Part shown: positions 1 to 7,093 of the stretch, piece by piece
Numbering within the stretch: the stretch's first letter is position 1
How the letters are laid out: each line of letters starts with the position of its first letter
Assembly (NCBI GenBank): GCA_009726075.1
Contig: WLND01000001.1
Location: 1-24,392 of the forward strand
Length of the DNA stretch: 24,392 nucleotides
Source of the DNA: Actinomycetota bacterium
Lineage (GTDB): Bacteria > Actinomycetota > Actinomycetes > S36-B12
Direction: 5' to 3'
Notes under the pieces: generated by a model
Told to the model about the DNA's origin: nothing
The model's database searches: none
Seen by the model: only the letters and a program-made list of their open reading frames with translations
Position numbers and translations under genes: made by a program

Positions 1-724
1 GCAGTACGGTGTTGAGAGTGTCGAAGGCCCCGCCGGGAACGGCGACGGACGGGACCGGGTTGAGCAGGGAGACCGGGTTCGCGGAGGTGCCGATCTGCGG
101 CAGGACGAACGCGACGATGCTCCAGATGCTGATCGGGACCAGCAGGGCCGTTGTCTCCCGGGAGCTGTAGATCCCGCTGGCCATGCCCAGGGTCACGAAC
201 GCGAGCAGCAGGACCCAGGCGACGACGTAGAAGCCGAGGAGTCGAGCCGTGTCGCCCAGGGGCAGCGGCCCGTTGGTGATGAGCGAGATACTCGTCCAGC
301 TGATGATGGCCACGGCGGCCAGGATCATCGCCAGCCACGCCCCGATACCGGCGAGCTTGCCCAGCAGGTACGCGGGGATGCCGATCGGCCGGCTCAGCAC
401 GAGATCGATGGTGCGGGCCTTACGGTCGCGCATCGTCGACGTGACACCGACGACGATCGCCATCAGCGCGCCGATGAGCACGAGGTAGATGACCGTGTTG
501 CGGGCGTAGTAGAGCGCGGACACGTCCGTGAACGGATTCGGCGCAGTCGTCAGCCCGGCTTGAGTGGTCTTCTCCCACACGCTGCTGACGGTGCTGTTCG
601 TCAGCCAGCCGATGAGGCTGGAGACCGACACCATCACAATGAAGACGATCAGCAGCACCAGGGGAAGCCTCTCGCGGCGCAGGGCCACGAGTTCCTGTCG
701 CGCCATCGTGAGGACCGCGGTCAT
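1..724 (-). CDS. ABC-2 type transporter permease (3' end outside window)
   Basis: Integral membrane half of an ABC exporter, partner of the ATPase encoded just upstream. The frame reads leftwards from an ATG at 724 without a stop to base 1, so the C-terminus is missing. The N-terminus is a short basic cytosolic segment (MARQELVALRRERLPLVLL) followed by a hydrophobic helix. A soluble extracytoplasmic stretch and several further hydrophobic segments come next. The cytosolic loop with TMRDRKARTIDLVLSRPIG is typical of ABC-2 permeases of the NosY/YhaP kind, in which the conserved region includes a 'SRPI' element. The ATG overlaps the ATPase stop by four bases (ATGA), so the two are translationally coupled. 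The substrate cannot be deduced. Confidence 0.85.
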   Translation of the reverse strand, partial: MTAVLTMARQELVALRRERLPLVLLIVFIVMVSVSSLIGWLTNSTVSSVWEKTTQAGLTTAPNPFTDVSALYYARNTVIYLVLIGALMAIVVGVTSTMRDRKARTIDLVLSRPIGIPAYLLGKLAGIGAWLAMILAAVAIISWTSISLITNGPLPLGDTARLLGFYVVAWVLLLAFVTLGMASGIYSSRETTALLVPISIWSIVAFVLPQIGTSANPVSLLNPVPSVAVPGGAFDTLNTVL

Positions 725-1458
725 GACGCGGACGCCGAGCGGATGTTGAGGTAGATCTCCTCCAGGGAGTCCTCGCCGGGGAACGCCTCGAGGGTGGCCT
801 CCAGTGACGCCTGGTAGGCCAGTTCCCCCTGACGCAGAATGCCGATGCTGGTGCAGGTCTTCGTCACCTCGGACAGCAGGTGCGTGTTCATGAAGATCGT
901 CATGCCCAGGTCGCGATTCAGCGCGACGATGACGTCCCGCAGCTGGCGCACGCCCTCCGGGTCCAGCCCTGACGTGGGCTCGTCGAGGAACAGCACCGAC
1001 GGCTCGTGCAGGATGGCCTGTGCGATGCCCACCCGTTGGCGCATCCCCTTGCTGAACGATCCGACCCGCTCGTGGTCATGGCCGGTGAAGTCCAAGTACT
1101 CCAGCACGTCCTGGATGCGGGCGTCGGGCCTAGACAAGCCCGACAGCCGCCCGAAGAACCGCAGGTTCTCCAACGTCGAGAGGTTGTCGTAGAACTGGAC
1201 GTTCTCGGGAAGGTAACCGATCATTCGCCGGACCCGGTTCGGGTCGACGGCGACATTGACGCCCGCCACATGGATCTCGCCCGTCGTCGGGGCGAGCAGC
1301 GTGGTCAGGATGTTCACTGTCGTCGTCTTGCCGGCGCCGTTGTGACCCAGCAGACCGAAGATCTCCCCCGTCCCGATCGTCAGGTCGAGGTTCCGCAGCG
1401 CGACATGGTCGCCGTACGACTTCGACAGTGCAGAGGTGTGAATCGCGATGTCAGCCAT
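721..1458 (-). CDS. ABC transporter ATP-binding protein
   Basis: Nucleotide-binding subunit (245 residues) that powers the adjacent ABC-2 permease. It has Walker A GHNGAGKTT (about residues 38-46), signature region FSKGMRQRV (about 135-143), Walker B VLFLDEPTSGLD (about 155-166) and the H-loop histidine in MNTHLL (about 193). This is the full length of a DrrA/CcmA-type exporter ATPase. The open frame extends upstream to 1587, but homology starts at MADIAIHT, so I chose the ATG at 1458. No Shine-Dalgarno precedes it. A TANNNT hexamer (TACCGT, minus strand 1471-1466) sits seven bases before the ATG, which fits a leaderless transcript. The upstream part of the long frame is probably non-coding. 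Confidence 0.92.
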   Translation of the reverse strand: MADIAIHTSALSKSYGDHVALRNLDLTIGTGEIFGLLGHNGAGKTTTVNILTTLLAPTTGEIHVAGVNVAVDPNRVRRMIGYLPENVQFYDNLSTLENLRFFGRLSGLSRPDARIQDVLEYLDFTGHDHERVGSFSKGMRQRVGIAQAILHEPSVLFLDEPTSGLDPEGVRQLRDVIVALNRDLGMTIFMNTHLLSEVTKTCTSIGILRQGELAYQASLEATLEAFPGEDSLEEIYLNIRSASAS

Positions 1459-1481
1459 GTCCGGAACGGTAGGGACCGGAT

Positions 1482-1518
1482 CCTGAGAGTTCCTTGAGAG
1501 CAGATGGGGGCTCTCAGG
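1482..1518. promoter_or_regulatory. Alternative stem-loops upstream of the ABC operon
   Basis: CTCTCAGG at 1511-1518 can pair with CCTGAGAG at 1482-1489. The overlapping GCTCTCA at 1510-1516 can instead pair with TGAGAGC at 1495-1501 (7-bp stem, 8-base loop). The two stems exclude each other. They lie between the divergent ABC operon and the GGDEF gene. This could be an operator made of GAGAG half-sites or an RNA switch. The sequence does not decide between them, and chance is possible. Confidence 0.25.
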
Positions 1519-1685
1519 CTTGCTCCTGCCTGGCCACCGCGGATCGGCTCGTCGGCCCATCCTCAGGATCGCCGTCCTACCCTTCAAGGGTGACGTCCAC
1601 GTCTAGCCGCAACCCTGCGGGAGAAGCATCAGAGCGATCGATCCGGTCCGTGCAACGACTCGTGCACGCGGACACCCGCTCCTCG

Positions 1686-2705
1686 ATGGCAGTGTTCCTG
1701 CGCCGCGAAATGGTGCAGGCGGAGGTTCCCACGGCCCTGTTCATCGTGGCCGGGCTGCTGCTGGTCGTCAGCGTCGTCGAGCTCGTCGACGCAGGCGCTG
1801 TAGAGATCGAGGCGTATGCAGGGGCGGTGATCGCCTCCGTTCTGCTGTTCCTACTAGGACTGGTCACCCGGCGGTCGCGACTCCTGCGCCAGGCCGCCTC
1901 CTGGCTGTTCGCCGCCGCAATGGTCTTGGTCATGGCATGGATGCTGACCGCGTTCTGGCAGTCCCCCGACCTCGCTCACCCCGGGTACATCGCGGTGATT
2001 CTCGTGGCGCTGGGCCCGATCGTCCTGGAGTGGGGACCGTTCCTGGTCGGCGGCGCAGCCATGACAGCGGCCACCATCGGGACCACTTGGGCCAACTCGT
2101 GGGGCCAACCGATCGCGTGGACGAGCACCTGCCTGCTGGCCATGTTCGTCAGCGCCGTCCTGCTCTACCTTCGCCGGCGCTCCCTGGCCGCAGTCGCCGC
2201 AGCGCAAGACTTGGCCGAGCAGCGAGCCATCACCGATTCCCTTACGGGAGTGCTGAACCGAACGGGGCTGGATGCCATGCTCCCGGGGCTGACGGCGACG
2301 GCCCTGCGGTTGGGACAGCCCATCGTCGTTACCTTCATCGACATCGATGGTCTGAAGGCCGCCAACGACACCTATGGCCACGAGTTTGGTGATGAGGTGA
2401 TCGCGTGCGTCGCCCATGCCATCCGGGGCGCTGGACGCCAGGGAGACCTAATCGCTCGATGGGGAGGTGACGAGTTCCTTGTGGTCGGCATGGGGATCGA
2501 GTCCGACCCGGATGCGATCACGGCGAGGATCGAACTTCACATCCGAGCGAGTGACATCGACATGAACCGCTGGCCAGGTGAAATCAGCGTTGGCTCCGCG
2601 CACGGCATGCCGTCGGCAGTCACCGTCGACGAGCTCATCGCGCGAGCGGACGAGCGCATGTACTCCGCCCGGCGTGTGCGGCGGGAGGGAGTGGACCAGG
2701 CTTAG
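1686..2705 (+). CDS. Membrane-bound GGDEF diguanylate cyclase
   Basis: Synthesises cyclic di-GMP from two GTP. From the ATG at 1686 the protein is 339 residues. About five to six hydrophobic helices occupy residues 13-163. A short helical linker (AAVAAAQDLAEQRAITDSLTG) leads into the GGDEF domain. Active-site features are visible: FIDIDGLKAANDTYGH (metal and guanine contacts), RWGGDEF at about 258-264, and the product-inhibition I-site RQGD exactly five residues upstream of GGDEF, so feedback control by c-di-GMP is expected. There is no EAL domain and no recognised sensor domain, so the membrane part may itself sense a signal. The start is uncertain: GTG at 1650 or a more distal codon at 1494 are also open, but residues encoded before 1650 look non-coding. 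Confidence 0.88.
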   Translation: MAVFLRREMVQAEVPTALFIVAGLLLVVSVVELVDAGAVEIEAYAGAVIASVLLFLLGLVTRRSRLLRQAASWLFAAAMVLVMAWMLTAFWQSPDLAHPGYIAVILVALGPIVLEWGPFLVGGAAMTAATIGTTWANSWGQPIAWTSTCLLAMFVSAVLLYLRRRSLAAVAAAQDLAEQRAITDSLTGVLNRTGLDAMLPGLTATALRLGQPIVVTFIDIDGLKAANDTYGHEFGDEVIACVAHAIRGAGRQGDLIARWGGDEFLVVGMGIESDPDAITARIELHIRASDIDMNRWPGEISVGSAHGMPSAVTVDELIARADERMYSARRVRREGVDQA

Positions 2706-2760
2706 GTGTGGTGACACGTCGCACGCTGCCTCAGCGTGGACAGGCCGGGAGAACCGGGCA

Positions 2761-2787
2761 AGGCGGAAGCTCCCTGATGTTCCGCCT
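2761..2787. terminator. Hairpin between convergent GGDEF and XRE genes
   Basis: AGGCGGAA (2761-2768) and TTCCGCCT (2780-2787) are perfect inverted arms around an 11-base loop, lying directly after the stop of the minus-strand XRE gene and 56 bases after the GGDEF stop. There is no U-tract, as is common in actinobacteria. It could serve both converging transcripts. Confidence 0.45.
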
Positions 2788-2788
2788 A

Positions 2789-3139
2789 CTACGCGTCGAG
2801 CGCTCGCACGATTTCCTCGACGGCTCCACGCACGTGACGTAGCTGTCCTTCGGTGAGCCGCTTCTTGGGAAGGCTCTTGATCTCAATAACTTGACCGCTT
2901 CCCAGGTAGACATCCATGGTTCCGCGAGACCTACGGATGAACCGGTCTGACGGCACCGAGAGCCAGTCGATCAGTGCTGCGTATCGCGGCAGGTCGGGCA
3001 TCGATCCCGCCACGATCCGCTGAAGTGTCGACGGCTCCAGTTCGGCCTCAGCCGCCACCTGACGCCACGACATGGCGCGCTCCTGGCGGGCTTCATCGAG
3101 GGCCTCGACGAAGCCCGTGTGGTCGAACGTCGCTGACAT
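2789..3139 (-). CDS. XRE-family helix-turn-helix regulator
   Basis: Small cytosolic DNA-binding protein (116 residues). An HTH_3-like fold is visible at about residues 20-60: MSWRQVAAEAELEPSTLQRI is a typical helix 2-turn-helix 3, followed by a helix containing YAALIDWLSV. The C-terminal 50 residues (IEIKSLPKKRLTEGQLRHV) are charged and helical and may dimerise. It starts at the ATG at 3139 and is divergent from tnsA, with 65 bp between the two start codons, so it most likely regulates the transposition operon and itself. Alternatives are the antitoxin of an incomplete toxin-antitoxin pair, though no toxin is adjacent, or an unrelated flanking gene. Confidence 0.75.
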   Translation of the reverse strand: MSATFDHTGFVEALDEARQERAMSWRQVAAEAELEPSTLQRIVAGSMPDLPRYAALIDWLSVPSDRFIRRSRGTMDVYLGSGQVIEIKSLPKKRLTEGQLRHVRGAVEEIVRALDA

Positions 3140-3191
3140 AGCCCCACTATCCCGTGGTCGACCGCCTCTTCCCTTGAGCGCTTGCCGTGTG

Positions 3192-3205
3192 TAGCGTAGA
3201 CGCTA
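3192..3205 (+). promoter_or_regulatory. Palindrome and leaderless -10 at tnsA start
   Basis: tagcgtagacgcta is a 6-bp inverted repeat with a 2-bp centre that ends on the A of the tnsA ATG (3205). Its left half TAGCGT matches the actinobacterial -10 TANNNT and lies seven bases upstream of that ATG, the spacing of leaderless transcripts. No Shine-Dalgarno is visible. A protein bound here would cover the -10 and the initiation codon, so this is a reasonable operator for the divergent XRE protein. Confidence 0.45.
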
Positions 3206-3936
3206 TGACAATGACGCGTCCACGCAACATTCAGCCTGAAGTCGAACTCGTCATCGATGGGGACAGAAGCAGTCTGCCGCTCTCCTCAATGGCGGCGAGT
3301 CAGCTGCGTGCATGCACTCCCGTTCGCACCTTTCGCTGGCACCGAGGACAACGGCATTTCCCTGGCTGGTACTGGTCCGCGACCGACCGTCGGCACGTCA
3401 TGTACGAAAGTCGTCTTGAACTTGGACGCCTCGTCCTGGCTGACTTCGATCCCACGGTGTGCAGCATCCGCTCGCAGCCGTTCCGCCTGACCTTCACGGA
3501 TCGCGAAGGTCGCCTCAGGCGTCATGTCCCGGACTTCGCCCTGCTCACCGACCGGGGTGGTATTCGCATCGTCAACGTGAAGCCTCGGGCGCGGCTCCTT
3601 GATGACAAAGTGCGGACCGCACTTGAGGACGCGCACGCTGCGCTGGGCACTGCAGGCCTCGCGACGGAGATGTGGTCGGGGGAGGATCCAGTAGCCCACT
3701 CGACCATCGCCTTCCTGTCCGCCTATCGCAACTCTTCCCTCTTCGACGAGGCCGAACTGGGTCGTGCACGAAAGGTGCTCCGTGGCCGCATGTGCGTCGT
3801 CGAGGCGGAGCGACTACTGCTTGATGCCGGAATCACCCAACCACGTCCGATCGTGCTGCACCTGCTCTGGACGCACATGCTCCGCATGGACCTGACGAGA
3901 CCACTCGAACCCGACACCGTTCTGGAGGCAGCATGA
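3205..3936 (+). CDS. tnsA: TnsA-like transposon endonuclease
   Basis: Restriction-like nuclease that in Tn7 cuts the 5' strands at the transposon ends and works in a complex with TnsB, giving cut-and-paste movement. From the ATG at 3205 the protein is 243 residues, close to TnsA length. The catalytic set is visible: YESRLE (E68), HVPDF (D110) and VNVKP (K126), matching the E/D/K arrangement of the TnsA N-terminal domain. The residue two before the lysine is Asn. The C-terminal half (about 150-243) is helical and resembles the TnsA C-terminal winged-helix, TnsC-contacting part in placement only. GTG at 3187 and ATG at 3211 are alternative starts. The stop overlaps tnsB by four bases (ATGA). 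Confidence 0.88.
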   Translation: MTMTRPRNIQPEVELVIDGDRSSLPLSSMAASQLRACTPVRTFRWHRGQRHFPGWYWSATDRRHVMYESRLELGRLVLADFDPTVCSIRSQPFRLTFTDREGRLRRHVPDFALLTDRGGIRIVNVKPRARLLDDKVRTALEDAHAALGTAGLATEMWSGEDPVAHSTIAFLSAYRNSSLFDEAELGRARKVLRGRMCVVEAERLLLDAGITQPRPIVLHLLWTHMLRMDLTRPLEPDTVLEAA

Positions 3937-5996
3937 CCCCGCACTCGTTCCGGTTGTCTCTCGGGCAGCGCGTCATCTTCGACGGCGACACATGGTCCGT
4001 TGCCTCGCTTGCGGGGAATACGGCTCACCTCACTCGCACGTCAGGCGGCCCACTCGTGATCCGGGTGACCGACCTCCTTGCATCGCCGGGATTCCGCGTC
4101 GCCGATCGTGACGATGCCCCTATCGAGGCTCTAGGTCCGGCGTTCGGCGCTCTCAATCCCGACAGCTACCGGGACATTGTGGAGAGGGAAGGGCACGTCC
4201 TCGAGGTCATCACGGGCTACCGAAAGGGCCAGCCCGAACTTGCCCTGCCCGGTGAGCCCCGACCGGCGTACGCCCCCGGGACCCACGTGTTGGCTCGATA
4301 CGAAGCGAAGGCGGCCGAACTGCAGTTATCCCCTCGAACCGTCCGGCGCATGGTCGAGGGCTACAACGCGAAGGGAGTCTCGTCACTCATAAGCGGTCAT
4401 GCCAACCGGCGGACGTCGCCGACCGGCCGCGTAGATGAGCGATGGATCGAGACCGCGCGCATCGTCCTCTCCGAGCATCACGATGCCTCGCAGCCCACCA
4501 TGCAGCTGATCATCGACAGAACCACCGCCCGTGTGCGGGCTGACCACGGATCCGATGTGAAGATCCCGAGCGTGCCCACGGCGCTTCGCGTCCTGCACGA
4601 GATCACAAAGGGCCAGCAGGCATTCTCCGGCACGAGTGCCAAGCAGAAGCGCAGCATCGCGGGCCGCCCCCAGGCCCCTTACGGTCGGCTTCGCGCGCAA
4701 CGGGTCGGGCAGTACGTCCTGCTCGACACGAGCCCCCTGGACGTGTTCGCTATGGATCCGATCACCCTCCGCTGGGTGGGCCTGCAGCTGACGGTCACAC
4801 TCGACCTCGGCAGTCGATGCATCACCGGGCTGCGTCTGTCCCATGTGTCGGCGAACGCGATTGATGCCGCCCTGGTGCTGTACGAAACGCTCAGCCCAGG
4901 CTCCCGCTCACACACGTCGATGGGGCTGCTTCCATACGGTGGCCTCCCCGATGCAGTCCTTCTTCCCGACGGCGATGAGGCTTCCGACACCGGCCTCCCC
5001 GGGACACAGGTCGACTCCCTCGTCATCGACCACGGGAAGATGTACATGTCCGAGCACCTGCGCGGAGTGTGTGACCGCCTGGGCATCAGCATCCAGCCCG
5101 CCCGCGTGCTCACCTCGACCGACAAGGCGCCCGTCGAACGCCTGTTCCGGACCATTCGTGAGGATCTCCTCGCCGCCCTACCCGGGTACAAGGGACCGGA
5201 CGTGTACAGCCGAGGCAAGAACATCGAAGACACAGCGTTCTACTTCTCCCACGAGCTCGAAGGCCTCATCCGGGACTGGGTCGCCAACCGGTATCACAGG
5301 CGGCCCCATGACGGACTCGCCACACCGGCCGTTCCCGGCCTGACGCTTTCTCCCGCAGAGATGTGGGATGTCCTGGTCGCATCAGGTGGGAGCCTCGTCG
5401 GGCCGCGGAGGCCTGAACTCGTCTACGACTTCCTGCCCGTGGCCTGGCGAACCGTCCAGCACTACGGCGTCGAAGTGAACCGACTGCGCTACGACGGTGA
5501 AGGACTTGAAGGGATTCGGGGAACTAGCAGCCCGTACAGCCACGCCAACGGCAAGTGGCCGCTTCGCTTCGACCCCGACGATGCCAGTCGCGTCTACTTC
5601 CAGCGCCCTGACGACCTCACGTGGCACATACTCCGCTGGGAGCATGCCGTCGACATACCTGCGCCGTTCAGCGTCGAGACGCTTCGCTATGCCCGCGGCT
5701 TGGCAGCCACCGAGAATCGTCACCCCGACGATCGACAGGCGTTGATCGAACTGCTCGAACGGTGGGACGCCGGGCTACTGAGCAACCCCACCGAACGCCG
5801 CGTCGCCCTGCGCATCTCCGAACAGCGTCGCGCCCGCACCGCCGCACTGAAGCTGCAGGATTCCGACGTTGCATCTGAGGACGGAGAAGCGGTCGAGACG
5901 TCCCCCCTGACCCTCGTACGGGACGCCGCAGGCGATGACGACGACGTATCGGAACTGGACGGCGACTACTACTCCGACGCTCTCGAGGTCGGCTGA
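3933..5996 (+). CDS. tnsB: TnsB-like DDE transposase
   Basis: Recognises the transposon ends and carries out 3' strand cleavage and strand transfer. It has 687 residues, the usual size for TnsB/TniA. An N-terminal HTH lies at about residues 125-155 (LQLSPRTVRRMVEGYNAKG). The RNase-H-like catalytic core follows, with D265 (YVLLDTSPLDVF), D366 (VIDHGKMYMS) and E402 (TDKAPVERLF), giving 35 residues between the second Asp and the Glu. A Mu-transposase-type beta-barrel region follows. The last 40 residues are very acidic (SEDGEAVE, GDDDDVSELDGDYYSD). In Tn7 and CRISPR-associated transposons a C-terminal TnsB tail binds TnsC, so this tail may do the same. It is coupled to tnsA (ATGA) and overlaps tnsC by one base (TGATG). 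Confidence 0.93.
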   Translation: MTPHSFRLSLGQRVIFDGDTWSVASLAGNTAHLTRTSGGPLVIRVTDLLASPGFRVADRDDAPIEALGPAFGALNPDSYRDIVEREGHVLEVITGYRKGQPELALPGEPRPAYAPGTHVLARYEAKAAELQLSPRTVRRMVEGYNAKGVSSLISGHANRRTSPTGRVDERWIETARIVLSEHHDASQPTMQLIIDRTTARVRADHGSDVKIPSVPTALRVLHEITKGQQAFSGTSAKQKRSIAGRPQAPYGRLRAQRVGQYVLLDTSPLDVFAMDPITLRWVGLQLTVTLDLGSRCITGLRLSHVSANAIDAALVLYETLSPGSRSHTSMGLLPYGGLPDAVLLPDGDEASDTGLPGTQVDSLVIDHGKMYMSEHLRGVCDRLGISIQPARVLTSTDKAPVERLFRTIREDLLAALPGYKGPDVYSRGKNIEDTAFYFSHELEGLIRDWVANRYHRRPHDGLATPAVPGLTLSPAEMWDVLVASGGSLVGPRRPELVYDFLPVAWRTVQHYGVEVNRLRYDGEGLEGIRGTSSPYSHANGKWPLRFDPDDASRVYFQRPDDLTWHILRWEHAVDIPAPFSVETLRYARGLAATENRHPDDRQALIELLERWDAGLLSNPTERRVALRISEQRRARTAALKLQDSDVASEDGEAVETSPLTLVRDAAGDDDDVSELDGDYYSDALEVG

Positions 5997-7093
5997 TGAC
6001 CATCCCCACAGCCGAACACACCTACAACCTGTCCCAGTACGAAGGGTGGAAGGCACGGTTCGAGTCCCCGCGTCGATCCCGACCCAGAGACCTGTCATCG
6101 ACCGACCTGGGGGCCCTCAACCGTCGAGACCGGCTTCTGTACGACGACGCCCGAAGCGTGTGGCACGCCAACCTCGGCCCGTACCTGACGCCGGACATCA
6201 AGTACGTGATCGACCAGTTGGACCTGATCGTCCAATCCAACCGCCAAGACGGCGATCGCGTCCGCAGTGCCGCCGTGCTGGACGCGTATCCGGGGCTGGG
6301 CAAGACGACCCTGGTCTGCCACTACGGAGGTCAGTTCCACCGGGATCAACTCGACATGTACGGCACGGCCACGGAGGCCGGTGATGATCGTGTGCCGGTC
6401 GCCTACGTGCGGCTCACGAGCAACACCACCATGCGCAGTCTGAACTCGATGCTCTGCCACTTCTATGCCCATCCCGCAGCGGATCGTGGCAACGCCACCG
6501 TGCTCGGTGCACGAGCGTCGCAGCGAGCGCTGGACTGCGCGACACGGCTCATCATCGTCGATGACGTGCACTTCCTGGACATGAACCGGCGTGACGGCCG
6601 GGAGGTCGCCAATCACTTCAAGTGGCTAGCCAACGAGTTCGCAGCCACTTTCCTGTTCGTAGGTGTTGGAATCACGGAGCGCGGCCTTCTCAGCGAGGGA
6701 CTCTCACCGACGAAAGTCCAGTACGCGCAGACCGCCCGCAGATGGACGAGAACCTCACTCGCGCCCTTCAGCATCGACGATGGGCCTGGGCGCAAGACTT
6801 GGCGAAGCCTCCTGCTTGCCATCGAACGGGACCTCGTTCTAGCCAACAAGTCGCCCGGCATGGTTGCGGATGTCCTCGCCGACTACCTCTACGCCCGCTC
6901 GACTGGCCATTTCGCTTCCTTGATGACCCTCATTGCGCGCGGCTGCCAGCGTGCCGTGAAGACGGGCGCCGAAGCGCTCACCATCAAGCTCCTCGACACC
7001 GTTCCCAACGATCAGGCCTCCGAGAACGCTCGCCGGCAACTCGAGGCGGGAATCCGGGATGGCCGATTGAGCTCGCGCCGCGAGGCCGTGTGA
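5996..7093 (+). CDS. tnsC: TnsC-like AAA+ ATPase
   Basis: Regulatory ATPase (365 residues) that links the target-bound TniQ protein to the TnsAB transposase; in known systems it forms ATP-dependent rings or filaments on target DNA. Walker A is DAYPGLGKTTLV (K103) and Walker B is LIIVDDVHFLD (about residues 185-195). FLFVGVGI at about 220-227 fits sensor 1, and RSTGHFASLMTLI at about 301-313 fits the sensor 2 helix region seen in TnsC/TniB/IstB relatives. The length is nearer to TniB than to the 555-residue Tn7 TnsC. The start ATG overlaps the tnsB stop, and its own stop overlaps the GTG of tniQ (GTGA), so the four proteins are probably made in balance from one transcript. Confidence 0.92.
   Translation: MTIPTAEHTYNLSQYEGWKARFESPRRSRPRDLSSTDLGALNRRDRLLYDDARSVWHANLGPYLTPDIKYVIDQLDLIVQSNRQDGDRVRSAAVLDAYPGLGKTTLVCHYGGQFHRDQLDMYGTATEAGDDRVPVAYVRLTSNTTMRSLNSMLCHFYAHPAADRGNATVLGARASQRALDCATRLIIVDDVHFLDMNRRDGREVANHFKWLANEFAATFLFVGVGITERGLLSEGLSPTKVQYAQTARRWTRTSLAPFSIDDGPGRKTWRSLLLAIERDLVLANKSPGMVADVLADYLYARSTGHFASLMTLIARGCQRAVKTGAEALTIKLLDTVPNDQASENARRQLEAGIRDGRLSSRREAV

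Noticed and set aside
3189..3204. GTGTAG near 3189 as the left tip of the transposon
   Set aside because: Only six bases match the 9919 tip, the following sequence does not continue the 19-bp site pattern, and it falls inside the tnsA promoter.
6622..7089. Upstream extension of the tniQ frame
   Set aside because: It lies inside tnsC, has no TniQ-like content and is Arg/Pro-rich. The GTG at 7090 overlaps the tnsC stop in the usual coupled manner.
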